From: Harmothoe impar
Taxonomy: Eukaryota > Annelida > Polychaeta > Phyllodocida > Polynoidae
Length of the DNA: 64,000 nt
NCBI GenBank assembly: GCA_947462335.1
Contig: OX381710.1
Coordinates: forward strand, 62,553,303-62,617,302
Reading direction: 5' to 3'
Every line of letters begins with the position of its first letter. The stretch's first letter is position 1. The notes below the pieces were generated by a model, which was not told the DNA's origin, ran no database searches, and saw only the letters and a list, made by a program, of their open reading frames with translations. This document shows positions 1 to 10,825 of the stretch, one piece after another. Both the position numbers and the translations under genes were made by a program.

Positions 1-136
1 TATACTCTAGGGCCTGCTAACTGCAGGTAGTAATATGACAAGCACTTAATGATATTAACGAATGGTGTATGATTACTGCAGCAGATGGCATCAATCAACA
101 TGATGGTGTGTATACATATGTGTACAGCAATTGTCC

Positions 137-361
137 CACACAAAGAAAAGAAACAGCGTCAAAAGGGAGTTCAGGTTGCCTCCAGAATGACTCCCCTCTC
201 CAGGAGAGCATAGTGCCTTATGTGACTCCCTTAGCTGAGTCAGGGAGATATTCAACTCCTATCACCTATGCTTCCTTAGGCAGCCTGGGCTCCCCTGAAG
301 AGGGGAGTCATTTTGTGGGCAGCCTGGACTCCCTTTTGACTCAGTTTCCTTTCTCTGTGCA
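137..361. mobile_element. MITE with long imperfect terminal inverted repeats
   Basis: The left side (CACACAAAGAAAAGAAAC, then AAAAGGGAGT, then AATGACTCCCCTCT) is matched in inverted orientation by the right side (GCACAGAGAAAGGAAAC, AAAAGGGAGT, AATGACTCCCCTCT), so the two halves fold into a hairpin of roughly 85 bp. GACTCC/GGAGTC motifs recur between the arms. The same layout is seen at 19271-19498, so this is a dispersed family. A possible TGTCC duplication flanks it. There is no coding capacity, and the superfamily is not determined. Confidence 0.6.
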
Positions 362-2160
362 CATGTCCTGACAGTAGGATATATGTATCTATAGGCATGC
401 ATGTATGATCAGGTTCTTCTTTTCATGCTACATTTTGTATATAGATCGGAAGTATTTCTACAGTATGTCTGCAGTGTTGCACAAAAGGATTTACTTGGCA
501 TTTAAGGTCGACAGCCATATATATAGACGCTGGGTGTCGGAGTCCTATTTACACGCTTCTGGGCTAATTGTTAAAAACCTTATGAAATTTACTATGATTG
601 ATAACTCTAGTACGCTGCAGTTATAAAAGACGTGTGTTTTCATTGTAACTGTGGTAACTTCATCCGGATAGTATTAACTACTAAGGCGTTCCTCTTAACA
701 ATGATGTAAGACACATGATGATGTCTACAAGTGTAGCAGTAACCTCCTGTTTTTCCTGATAGCTGTCTCCTGGGTGAGGCACGACAATGAGTCTGCTGAC
801 ACACGTGTTGTAATGTATGTCCCAACATGCCTCATGTAATGGCCGACGTGAAGCAGCACCTGATACCTAGAATTGTTAAGCCAGAACATGTGTGAAGTAC
901 AAGGTGCTGCTTTTATGTTTCTTGTTTTCAATTTACAATGGGAGGTTTCACCGTTTGCAGCGGGCATGCTGCCCCCAGGCCTCATGTATATATGTGTAGT
1001 CAGTACACATGTATACCACACCTGCCAGCAGTGTGGCAGTGTATTGACAGTGCATATAGTACATGTATGCTGCACTGCCTGGTGAGTTAATCGCCGAGGT
1101 TGCAGTTGTGTGCGGAAAACAAAATACCAAAGTGTCTTTGAAGCACTGTGCTGTCCTTAGAGGGCTGTCAGTATGTGAATTGAGAGTTACCAATCTGCCT
1201 TTTATCACACATGTCATCCGGTACGTATTGTGCCGCCTCCCTGTACATGTGTATTGTATTATCAAATTCTACTAACTCCAGAATACAATTAGGCCTATAT
1301 AGTCTACATTGTAGTTGTGTCGGCTAGACAAGTACCCCCCCCCCCCCCGCCGACACTGACAGACTGTCCAAGCATTATTATAGAGGTGCATGCCCTGTGG
1401 CCATGGTAACACTGCATGAAGTAACACCTACAAAGGGGGATGTATGGCGGCCACAGGGGTGCAGTAGAGGACAGTCACCTGCTACTAACGGGACGTGAGG
1501 GACATTGAGTATGATGATGATAACCTGTGGTCGTACCAATGACAAACTACTTGTTAATGTGTATTTATTGTCAGTTCGAGGTTTTCAGTGCACCACTTGC
1601 CATTTCTTGCGTTCCTTGCCCTGTTGGCAGGGGTAATGACCTGTAAGGCAGTATCTCCCAATGATTTCTAAGAAAGAAATCTGAAGTCGGCCTAATTTTG
1701 CTAAGGGTGGTCGGTTGTATGGAAGTATTGCGGGTATATAGTCGGTGTGGACGTGTACAGATACCAGCACACCTTATCTTACAGCGGGCAGGGTGTGGTG
1801 CCGCTGATAACTCCACAAGGACGCCCCAAGGTCAAGTATACTCCCCTGAGTTATGGGGCTCAATTAGAAAACAAAGCAGCCCCGGCAGACATAACAAATG
1901 ACTGTTATAACAGGGTTTTATCAGGCTGAGTACAGGTCGTTAACCTATGTATAAAACACACTTAGAACAGGCCTGAGCTATGTTATACACAAATGCATAA
2001 AGTAAAGATATGCTTGGAAGCTGGTCGTGTTGGGTTGGTGTGACAATGTATGTTTTATCCCTTAAAAACTCAGTGCTCGTTTAATCCCGTCTACTTGACT
2101 GCTTGATAGCTCACTGTTAATTTGTCATCACACTGCTCGATCCCTATTCCTCCATCTGCC
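362..2160. other. gene-free region, no recognised feature
   Basis: Only short, overlapping ORFs on both strands, none with a recognisable domain or splice context. A C14 homopolymer sits at 1335-1348. I see no RNA gene or complete transposon here. Confidence 0.4.
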
Positions 2161-2166
2161 CTAAAC

Positions 2167-3067
2167 AGGGGGTATAGATGGGGGTTTCCCATGTCGCATG
2201 TCGATTTTAAGAAATGCTCATGTCCCATGTCACTAAGAGATAAGCCATGTCGCTAGTGTCACTAATGTCTTTTGTTGAAATAGACATATTTTTGACCCCC
2301 TGGACAATTTTGAAAATCTTAGTTGGATTGTTTCCAACCATACATCAACAGTACCGAGGTACGCTGTATATGGTTGGACTGCCGCTCATAGGCTAACTCT
2401 TATATAAAATCGCTGATTTGCGACAGCACATTGTCGCACGCTCTAGCAGCTGCAAATGGGACATATTTGCAAAGATAATTGTATGAATAGGTACCTTATA
2501 CATTAATCTCGGGGACTGGTGGAGATTTGTGGGTCATCTTGATTTGCAAATAAAGAAATCTTGAGAATTAAATTATGGCTTAGCCCTCGTCCTGCCAAAG
2601 TTTGAGCTTTGCCGCCATGACAGTATAGCCATGTGATCTCTCTTATCCAATCAAATTCGCTATGCCGTGACAAACACAAGAGGGCAACACTAGATTGCAC
2701 CACTGCCTCCCTCTGGTGGATTATTTTCTATCAGATAATTTGCAAATGGCCTCCAGTGCAACCATACAGCGTACCTCGGTACTGTTGATGTATGGTTGGA
2801 AACAATCCAACTAGAAAATCTAGAAGCCAAACGGTCAATTCTGGTGCTATTATTGATGTTTCCTACCATGTTTCTAACCCTCAGACCACCTTTCCCATGT
2901 CACTATGTCGCTTAGGTTGCCATGTCACATGTCGATTTTAAGAAATGGCCATGTCACATGTCGCTTAGGTTGCCATGTCACATGTCGATTTTAAGAAATG
3001 ACCATGTCGCCATGTCGATTTTAAGAAATGGCCATGTCGCCGTGTCGATTTTAGGGGTCTATACCCA
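2167..3067. mobile_element. Non-autonomous DNA element with GTCG-repeat interior, interrupted by a nested MITE
   Basis: The ends are related by inversion: the left end reads GGGTATAGATGGGGG, and the right end, on the opposite strand, reads GGGTATAGACCCC. The flanks carry CTAAAC on the left and TTAAAC on the right, a probable 6-bp target duplication with one mismatch. Inside, short units of the form CATGTCGATTTTAAGAAATG followed by GCCATGTCGC are repeated at 2190-2265 and at least four times at 2920-3055. A separate TA-flanked MITE (2322-2811) has inserted in the middle. It belongs with the elements at 30190, 45624, 47888 and 51765, which share the interior unit but not the exact ends. There is no coding capacity. 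Confidence 0.6.
2322..2811. mobile_element. Nested TA-flanked MITE (Tc1/mariner-like)
   Basis: The inverted repeats are about 47 bp and almost perfect: left GTTGGATTGTTTCCAACCAT continuing through CAGTACCGAGGTACGCTGTA, with the same sequence inverted at 2765-2811. Both ends abut a TA dinucleotide (2320-2321 and 2812-2813), as expected of Tc1/mariner-type insertion. The TIR itself contains small inverted motifs (TTGG..CCAA, GTACCGAGGTAC). The 490-bp interior has no transposase. It is younger than the host element at 2167-3067, into which it inserted. Confidence 0.75.
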
Positions 3068-3073
3068 TTAAAC

Positions 3074-4304
3074 ACGTACTGAGGTCCGTGTCTGCCCACT
3101 TTTAATATATTAAAGGTGTAAATTATGACACATTTGGTATGCTGTATACATGTACTATGTTGAAATGTAGTAGATACCCCACGAGTAACCGAGTGTATGT
3201 CAAAGTAAGCATGACAGATAGTTTATCCAGCTAAACGTAGGTTACTCCCATGTCGTCTAGCCAGACCCCCTAGCGTCAGTGGCACAGACTACATGACAGA
3301 CAGACTGGCCCCCCCGCTGGTCCCCTCAGGCACCAGTCACTCTACCATTGTTATCATTACACAACTCAGTTACGAGGGGGTATTAAATTTAACCTTTGAG
3401 TATGTGAGTGTATACAATACATATATTCTGATAGAAATTGTATAACCAAGGCGTGAGGACCTTTGTCTTAGCCTTCTTCCGTGGGTTAAATTCTCAAATT
3501 CTTGACCGATATCAAAGCTATCATGCATTTCGTTGTAATACATTAAGTTATTCCCGGGCTGTACAAGGTTATGTTCGTGAATGGCGGCCATTTAACCTTA
3601 TACATGTAGGTAATTGAGGCCGTGTGTTCAGTAATTGTCCAACTTCACGGTGTATGCTGCCTTGAAATATGGTAAGGTACAAGATGTGGCCCCAATCAAC
3701 ACAGTACTCATGGACTAGCACCCACTGATCCTATAAATGTAGCACTTATGTAGAACAATGTAAAAACACACACCACGCAATCTCAAACTTGATGGATAAT
3801 TTCCTCTACAGTTTTTAACATATTAAATCTCTGTTGCACAAAAAGGGCACTTATACTGCTATAAACTTTGAACTACATGTGTTGTATACATGTGTTGTTT
3901 TCTTCTTTTTAATTATTAGCAGATGCTTATTCCAGCTCTGAAATGCAGAGGCAGGCAAAGGTGACATGTTGAAAACAAAATGTCCCCAGTAGGCTAGTTT
4001 GGTATGAAAAGAAAATGACTTTAAAAAAGAAAATTGATGTAATGTTCTGCGCAAAACAGTATACATTAAGCCCTGGATAATTGGTCAATATACATTCCCT
4101 AAACAGTTATACCAGTAGGGCCTATATCGAGTATGCCTGCACTAGGCCTATGTAGTGTTTTCAAGGTTCTCAACTGTCCACATCTGAACCATAGGCCTAC
4201 ACATCGTAAATCAGAGCTGACGCTGGATGTATTTTCTTTTAGTAGTTTTTCTCATGTATTAAATGTCAAAACTCTTGGAAGCCCAAAGTTGCTGCCAGGG
4301 CATC
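3074..4304. other. gene-free region
   Basis: AT-rich sequence with short ORFs only. I see no conserved domain, RNA gene or complete repeat element. The sequence just below 4309 supplies the terminator of the tRNA gene on the minus strand. Confidence 0.4.
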
Positions 4305-4308
4305 AAAA
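4305..4308 (-). terminator. Pol III terminator of tRNA-Arg
   Basis: Four T residues on the minus strand begin six bases past the mature tRNA 3' end, the usual RNA polymerase III stop signal. Confidence 0.75.
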
Positions 4309-4313
4309 CAGTA

Positions 4314-4386
4314 CGACCTTGGTGGGACTCGAACCCACAATCTTCGGCTCCGGAAACCGACGCCTTATCCATTAGGCCACAAGGCC
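4314..4386 (-). tRNA. tRNA-Arg, anticodon CCG
   Basis: Read on the minus strand this folds into a complete 73-nt cloverleaf: acceptor GGCCTTG pairs with CAAGGTC (one G-U), D arm GCCTAATGGATAAGGC, anticodon stem TCGGT/GCCGA with loop TTCCGGA (CCG at positions 34-36), a five-base variable loop, and T arm GTGGG-TTCGAGT-CCCAC, with discriminator G. CCG decodes the arginine codon CGG. The A box (TGGCCTAATGG) and B box (GGTTCGAGTCC) of the internal Pol III promoter are intact. There is no intron and no encoded CCA. A TTTT run on the minus strand at 4308-4305 is the likely Pol III terminator. It looks functional, unlike the tRNA-like sequences at 8.2, 9.2 and 35.4-35.9 kb. Confidence 0.95.
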
Positions 4387-4936
4387 GACATGCCTGGTTC
4401 ATGTCCCAGTGGTAGAACCGGAACAAGAAGCACACCTTACTACATGGAACCCAGTGGTAGATATGCCTGGGAGCATGGTACCAGATATCTGACCCTCTCA
4501 TGTTTAATCTGTCACCAAGGATATTCGATTAGTGTCATTTATAGACCTGGTATAGTTTTTTTACTAATCAAAAAGATTGGGCGTGATATGCAGATGCAAT
4601 ATTTTATACAGTTCTTCCCATTTGTGCATATGGGCCATACATGTTTCTGTAAAGAGTATCATATCGGTTGATGGTATAAATATGAATATGTCTGACTTGG
4701 TGCATGTGAAGCAGCCTTAATTTCATGGCTTTAGTCAGTGGTGTGTAGGAGGTGGTCGGTGTGGGACCACCACCTGCCTATACCCGGGTCTGATCACCTC
4801 AAGTTGACCAAGTCTCCTACTCCTAGACTTACTTGTTTATAATCTGGGACTTTCTGACATTCAAATAAACATTTTTCAGCATTACAAAAACACCCTAGGG
4901 TAGACATTTCATAAAGATTTGCCGGCCCTTCATGAC

Positions 4937-5309
4937 TGGGGGTGCAGAGGGCCCCCCCCCCCCCGACGTCGGAAAGTCGCCGAAATTAAGGGGTCCATGT
5001 CACAAAGTCGCTTTTTTGGACCCCCTTAAGTATGAGTTGAGTTTTGAGTTTGATTTGTTTTTATTGTAAACACATCTCCGGTTAAGGAGTATTAATAGTT
5101 TCACAATTTTGGTAATACACATGTACAATCCTATTTTATATTCCGTAGAAAAATATATATTTTCCGCAAATGAATGTCAATAAATCAATTTAAAGAGTAT
5201 TGTCAAGTTTGTCCAAAAGTTGCCAGGTCACGTTTATTATTGCATTAGGTCGAAAGTCGCCTCCAAAACGGCCCAGCTCGCCAGGTCGCTTTTGACCCCT
5301 CTGGAGCCA
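4937..5309. mobile_element. Non-autonomous element with exact 6-bp target duplication
   Basis: The ends are TGGGGGTGCAGAGGG on the left and, inverted, TGGCTCCAGAGGGGTC on the right. The flanking hexamer CATGAC is identical on both sides (4931-4936 and 5310-5315). The interior carries repeats of GTCGCC / AGGTCGCTTTT in both orientations and a C13 run near the left end. Related copies lie at 37761-37904 (144 bp) and 38960-39085 (right half only). No ORF is present. Confidence 0.65.
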
Positions 5310-5705
5310 CATGACTGTAGCCATACCATACATGAATCAAAATGACAATATGGTGTATTAAAGCACTATGTTGTCCTTATAGAGCTATCTAAACCCTGGC
5401 CTGAGGGTGTGCATTGCCAGAGGGATAATCCACCTCGGTGTGGTCACAGTCACGTAACTCTGAGGGTAACTCCTAAATCATGTATTGTACCATGCATAGC
5501 GTTATGCAATACTAGTAGATTTAGGTGCGATGTATTAGGGGTAAGCTGTAGGGATCCATCGTTAAAACAGGGCGATATGAAGGCTATATGTTGTACATGA
5601 AGTAGGGCAGGACTAACTATAGGGGAGGACTAAGGCCTGTTGAGATCATTAAGGGTACTGAATAAACAACAAGTATCCCTTGACCAAGATTTCCCTGGGG
5701 GAAAA

Positions 5706-6770
5706 ATGTGACTGTACATGCAGTCTGGGTGTGGGAGGAGGGAGTATGTGACTGTACATGCAGTCTGGTGTGGGGGCAGTAAGTTTGTGACTGTACATGC
5801 AGTCTGGGTGTGGGAGCAGTAAGTATGTGACTGTACATGCAGTCTGGTGTGGGAGCCGTAAGTATGTGACTGTACATGCAGTCTGGGTGTGGGGGCAGTA
5901 AGTATGTGACTGTACATGCAGTCTGGGTGTGGGAGCCGTAAGTATGTGACTGTACATGCAGTCTGGGTGTGGGGGCAGTAAGTATGTGACTGTACATGCA
6001 GTCTGGGTGTGGGAGCAGTAAGTATGTGACTGTACATGCAGTCTGGTGTGGGAGCCGTAAGTATGTGACTGTACATGCAGTCTGGGTGTGGGGGCAGTAA
6101 GTATGTGACTGTACATGCAGTCTGGGTGTGGGAGCAGTAAGTATGTGACTGTACATGCAGTCTGGGTGTGGGAGCAGTAAGTGTGTGACTGTACATGCAG
6201 TCTGGTGTGGGGGCAGTAAGTATGTGACTGTACATGCAGTCTGGGTGTGGGAGCAGTAAGTATGTGACTGTACATGCAGTCTGGGTGTGGGAGCAGTAAG
6301 TATGTGACTGTACATGCAGTCTGGGTGTGGGAGCAGTAAGTATGTGACTGTACATGCAGTCTGGGGGTGTGAGGAGTAAGTATGTGACTGTACATGCAGT
6401 CTGGTGTGGGAGGAGTAGGTATGTGACTGTACATGCAGTCTGGTGTGGGAGGAGTAAGTATGTGACTGTACATGTAGTCTGGTGTGGGGGGAGTAAGTAT
6501 GTGACTGTACATGCAGTCTGGTGTGGGAGCAGTAAGTATGTGACTGTACATGCAGTCTGGTGTGGGAGCAATTAGTATGTGACTGTACATGCAGTCTGGT
6601 GTGGGAGCAGTAAGTATGTGACTGTACATGCAGTCTGGGTGTGGGAGCAGTAAGTATGTGACTGTACATGCAGTCTGGGTGTGGGAGCAGTAAGTATGTG
6701 ACTGTACATGCAGTCTGGGTGTGGGAGCAGTAAGTATGTGACTGTACATGTAGTCTGGTGTGGGGGGAGT
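5706..6770. repeat. Minisatellite, 39/40-bp unit, about 27 copies
   Basis: Units of the form GTGACTGTACATGCAGTCTG followed by GGTGTGGGAGCAGTAAGTAT are tandemly repeated. Unit length is 39 bp when the run after AGTCT is GG and 40 bp when it is GGG, and the spacer alternates among GAGCAG, GGGCAG, GAGCCG and GAGGAG. Each unit contains a near-perfect hairpin GACTG-TACATG-CAGTC. The minus strand is open in all three frames only because the unit lacks stop codons. Those 313-396-residue ORFs encode shifting versions of one motif and are not genes. Confidence 0.97.
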
Positions 6771-6929
6771 GAGGCTGGTGTACAGCAGCGTGTTGAGTTA
6801 CGACCACGGCCCTGGAGGACGCCTCCCAATGTCTTGTTCGATAACACGGCTGGGAGGAGCCTTCATCTCGTTTATTCCGAGTGAGCAGAGCGCGGGCAGG
6901 CAGGAGGCGCCGCCGTCCGCGCTAAATCA

Positions 6930-6956
6930 CCGCCCTCTGGGGGCACCAGGGGGCGC
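6930..6956. promoter_or_regulatory. Pair of CTCF-like binding sites
   Basis: On the plus strand GCACCAGGGGGCGC (6943-6956) matches the CTCF core at all but the first position. Directly next to it, on the minus strand, CCCCCAGAGGGCGG (6943-6930) is a second close match, so the two motifs point away from each other and share one base. The surrounding 120 bp is GC-rich, unlike its neighbours, and directly follows the minisatellite. CTCF is conserved in bilaterians. Binding here is inferred from the motif only. Confidence 0.45.
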
Positions 6957-7021
6957 CATGTGACCGGGCGCCACCTCCAGTCGATACAAACAATGTCAAG
7001 GCCCAACAAATCGGCCCGATA

Positions 7022-7231
7022 TTAACCATTTAAGGACAATATGATGCTTCATTGCATATGGTATAGGTGAGTAACTCACCGCTGCATTCATGCATCATGC
7101 CGACCTTGGCTGATACGCAGCCGAGGGGCTGTTATATGATCCACCAATGCAGCGCTGGCTAGTTACTCGATGGAGCTGCATAGGTGTATCATGACTACAA
7201 ATGAGGCACCATGCTGTCCTTAAAGGGTTAA
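7022..7231. mobile_element. TTAA-flanked MITE, complete copy
   Basis: This is the best complete copy of the window's most abundant family. TTAACCATTTAAGGACAATA on the left matches the inverse of GCTGTCCTTAAAGGGTTAA on the right. The TTAA ends imply a TTAA target duplication, as made by piggyBac- and Kolobok-type transposases. The middle holds the family's hallmark inverted modules around GAGTAACTC, with CTGCATTCATGCATCATG. Confidence 0.75.
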
Positions 7232-8229
7232 AGGAGACATGGGGAGGACAGAAAGGGGAGGGGAGATGTGAGGAGTCCTATTGCCAGTACATGTATTGGA
7301 GGAGGAGGGAGATGAATAAAAACATGCCAAAGCCCTCTAGTGCTATAGAAGTGGGACGGTCAATGGGAGAAAGGGAAAGACGAATTGGGACAATCATCAA
7401 AGGCAATGAGATCTTTTAACTGATGTCCATCTTCAGAGACTGGTCAGGGTGGGAGGGGAGGGAGGAGGGGGGCATAAGGAGACGGTGTAAAATGACAACC
7501 TGCCTCAAGTGTAGACAGGACACACACTTATATATATAGTGCTAATGTAGACAGTAAAGTAAAGACATTATTCTGCAATCAAAGAGACACGGCGGCGTGT
7601 ATTGGTGCGGCGTGATGGGCCGGGGTGCGGCAGCAGGAGGGGTGAAGCCACCCCGGCCTCACAGACGTGGTGGGCGGAGGTCGGGAAGCCACTGTGGCTT
7701 CTCCAGTTGATGGATCACCGTGGAACCGGTGTTCTGACACCACCACAGATCCCATCTACCCTCCACCCTAACAGCCCCCCCCCCACGACACTCTGAACCA
7801 CTCCCCTTTAAGGGGACGGTCATTTATTGTTACCAGGTAGATAAGGGAGGACGCTTGTTGGATCCTTCATGAAAGCATTCATTATTCAAAGATGGTCCCA
7901 AGAACGTTACATTTGTACTATCAACTTCTCGCCTTTATCAATCAACCCGTAAAGAGTGATGTTATGCTATGCCCTTTGTCCGTAAGCATGAATGCAGCGA
8001 GTCAGGGCTGCATCATGCCGACCTTTCAGGAACACTCTAAAAACAGTGTGTTACGTTTACACACTTTTCAACACACTTTTCTGAAGCCACTTTTAACACA
8101 CTTTTTTTTTGGTAACACACGACACACTTTTGGCAAAAGTGTGTTGAATCTAAAAAGTGTGTTGGTGTACAAAGCCATGGTATTGAGGAGGTGGGGATTA
8201 AAACAGTTGTTCTACACCTCACAGAGTAT

Positions 8230-8301
8230 GTCAGGTGCCGTGGCTGAGTTGTCTAGGTGCTGGCACATGAGTCCTGTCCATGCAGGTTCGAATCCCTTGA
8301 C
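8230..8301 (+). other. tRNA-like sequence (degenerate, tRNA-derived)
   Basis: GTCAGG at the start can pair with CTTGAC at the end. An A-box-like TGGCTGAGTTG and a perfect B box GGTTCGAATCC are present, and a T-rich stretch follows. The anticodon and T stems do not form well, so this is not a working tRNA. It is best read as a leucine-tRNA-like pseudogene or SINE head carried inside the element at 8033-9475. Confidence 0.5.
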
Positions 8302-9177
8302 AAATATTTTTTTCTCAATATTAACGGCGATTACTTTCTACATGGGTTAAGAGTTAAATTAGTATAGATTTATTTAATTTGTTGTCAGGGCTATTCATGT
8401 TCATACTTTGCATATACTGTGCGTATCACTTTTAAAGGCTTCTTATATCTAGGAAAAGTGCTTATTGAACCGCTCACAATAAAAGTGGGAATAGAAGATT
8501 ATATCAAAACTGAGTTTGTATTGACAGTAAACAAGTCTTGGTCAACCACTGTGAACACATCCTAGCTTCTGACCCTGGCGAAACTGACACACCTGATAAC
8601 CAACTGGTGACTGTGGCGCAATGTGCCATGACCGTACCACCGTCAGATAGCGTGGGATGGCTGCTCTCACAACCTTTTCTCAGTGTCTCCAGTGGTCCAT
8701 TGCAGCCTTTTCCCCTCCCGGATAGGACCACCTTCGTCTGACTAATGATAACATAATTTGCAGGGCTTGATATCTATTATAAAGACAATAGTTAATCAGC
8801 TATTAATAAGCCCTGCTTTTACAGCCTTGCAGAACCTCTAATAAGATCTTACATGTGATGGTTATTTGGTTTACGCAAAGAACATGTGTGTATAGTTGAA
8901 GAGAAAAAACTTCCCATCTATTTCCAATATGGATTGAGTGAGTTTGCTCATTCAATGAGATTCAAATAATACAGTTTTTGTATGTATCTCATTGCAAATT
9001 TACCCCTATTAAATAGGTGTTATATCTTTCATTGTAGTAGAGGGGATTGGTTGGGGAGGGGGTTGTAAAACAGTTCAACCTCTCCTGAGGTGGAAAAGAA
9101 ATTTGACCCTTCTTGAGGGGGGCGGCTAAAATAGTATGGTCCTTCTTAGAAAATAAACATTTCCATTTGACAGTGAA

Positions 9178-9250
9178 CCCCATTGGGAATCGAGCCAGGG
9201 ATCTTTAAGTTCTCAGTCCAAAGACTTGCCTACTGAGCCACTGCGACAGC
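9178..9250 (-). other. tRNA-like sequence (degenerate)
   Basis: On the minus strand GTGGCTCAGTAGGCAAG resembles an A box and D arm, TCTTT...AAAGA could form an anticodon stem, and GGCTCGATTCC is a one-mismatch B box. The acceptor arms do not pair. It mirrors the tRNA-like module at 8230-8301 in position within the same element. Confidence 0.45.
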
Positions 9251-9791
9251 TACTATATGGCTGTAAGAATTTAGCATAGGTGCATGATAGACATTTACTG
9301 CTGCTGCCCCCTTTTGTATATGATACACACCGCTCTGACCACAAGTGTGTAAGCAGGTAAGTGAGTTGACAAAAAGTGTGTTACAATTCATAAGTGTGTT
9401 AAATCTCAAAGTGTGTTGCAAATTTATGTGTGTTACTCTTTAAGCATGTTCCCACAACACACTGTTCTTAGAGTGAATGTATCAACCCCGTATAGGGTCG
9501 ACATGATGCACTTATGACGAAACTCCCCGGAAACTCCACTACAGCACCATACATGTCTTTAACGCCCCCGCCCCCCCCGTGTGGCAGTAAATGGGTGGTC
9601 CCCCGGGGGCAGGCCCCAACAGCTGATACAGCAGACCGATAGTCACTAACTTCATTGATCCACATCCATTTGTCCCCTTTCTACACTCCCCTGCTCACTA
9701 ACCCGCTAACCGAACACTCCCCGCACATTACCTTAATCCCCACAACACACACCCCACATACCCGATATAGTCTGCTACAGGCACCCCCAAT

Positions 9792-9945
9792 GAAGTAACC
9801 CTTTACTGACGACATAATATTATTATTGTGATTTACTGTACTCTAGTTGCCACGATGCATATATAGCCATGCATCATGCCGACCCTACGTGGTTGATACA
9901 CTCCCAAGGGGTCGCTGTAATGTACTACTAGTAGGTATCCCAGTA
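9792..9945. mobile_element. TTAA-family MITE, partial
   Basis: GTAACCCTTTACTGACGAC matches the family's left end. ATGCATCATGCCGACC and GGTTGATACACTCCCAAGGGGTCG follow in the family order. The right end is lost near GTAATGTAC. Confidence 0.45.
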
Positions 9946-10210
9946 GGCGACCACTGGCCGTGTCCTCGTGTAAAAACTCATCAAATCTCATACTTTTTGA
10001 AGCTGGTTTTCTGCCATGATAATTGGAGTATCTTATATCTGAAATATGCTACTGAACACCCTAACCTATCCGCATCATCCTGAGGTATCAGAATGAATGT
10101 ATCATGATGCTAAGTACCCCTACTGATGCTATGAAATTTGCTAAGAATCAGAAAACGGGACTTTCTATCAGTGGGTAACCATGCAGCCATGAAGGACACA
10201 CTGTCTATAT

Positions 10211-10825
10211 ACTGATTTCGCTCCCACGCCATTAAGGATACAGTCTCAGGAGCTTTACCAGTGTAAGCAGGACAGTCAGGGCGTCATTTTGAGGTATTAC
10301 AAGTAGGGGTAGGCCTATTGAAAGTATTTTTAAATTAAAAAACAAGACTTTTTGGACAATTTTTGGCACTTTTTTGAAATGTTATATACACATATTTGGG
10401 ATCATTTGAAAGGTGTTTCTCTGTTCTATCAGATGCACTAACTATCTAATTGATAGGACTAATGGTGTAAGAGCGAAAGCAGAATAAAGGCCCCAACCCC
10501 CTGCAGGCCTAAAATAGAAACTGATTTTGCTCCCACACCATTAGAGATACCGTCTGAGGAGGTTTAGCACTGAAAGCAGGCCGATCGGGGCTTCATATTG
10601 GGGTATCGCAAGTGGTGTATGCCTATCAGAAGTATTTTTAAACTTAAAAAATAAGAATATTTGGACAATTTCTGGCCCCTTTTGGCACTTTTCTGAAATT
10701 TTTGAGAGACGTATTTGGGGTAAATGAATATCATTTCTTTGCTCTATGAGATTCACTAACTATTTTGTTGATACAATTAACAATGTTACCGCAAGAGTAG
10801 AATAAAGCACCTAAGCCCATGCACC
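10211..10825. repeat. Diverged tandem duplication, unit about 300 bp
   Basis: Two adjacent units share, in the same order, CTGATTT(C/T)GCTCCCAC(G/A)CCATTA, GAGG-TTTA, GTATTTTTAAA, TTTGGACAATTT, CTATGAGAT/CTATCAGAT and AGCAGAATAAAG-type segments. Unit 1 runs about 10211-10515 and unit 2 about 10517-10825. I estimate roughly 70-75% identity by eye. There is no coding potential, and the origin is unknown. Confidence 0.6.

Larger units (their letters stand above)
8033..9475. mobile_element. TIR element with subterminal arrays and two inward tRNA-like modules
   Basis: The termini are inverted repeats, CACTCTAAAAACAGTGTGTT and, on the other strand, CACTCTAAGAACAGTGTGTT. AA precedes the left end and follows the right end. 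Just inside each end is an array of AACACACTTTT units: left arm 8040-8175, right arm 9340-9470 in opposite orientation. Inside those arrays lie a plus-strand tRNA-like sequence (8230-8301) and a minus-strand one (9178-9250), so the element is roughly mirror-symmetric. There is no transposase. The CACT ends resemble Tc1-like elements, which would normally leave TA, so the class is uncertain. Confidence 0.65.
7942..9530. mobile_element. TTAA-family MITE split by a later insertion
   Basis: The left part (7942-8032: TCAACCCGTAAAG, GTTATGCTATGCCC, GCATGAATGCAGCGAGT, CTGCATCATGCCGACC) and the right part (9476-9530: ATGTATCAACCCC, GGGTCGACATGATGCAC) are the two halves of one copy. The element at 8033-9475 separates them. 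The copy at 21752-21985 shows the uninterrupted junction (TTCAGGGTGTATCAACCC), which confirms the order of events. Confidence 0.6.

Noticed and set aside
5706..6770. CRISPR-like regular repeat array
   Set aside because: The units are contiguous with no unique spacers, and the DNA is eukaryotic.
5617..6807. Three long overlapping minus-strand ORFs (313-396 codons)
   Set aside because: They are produced by a stop-free 39/40-bp minisatellite. All three frames encode the same shifting motif.
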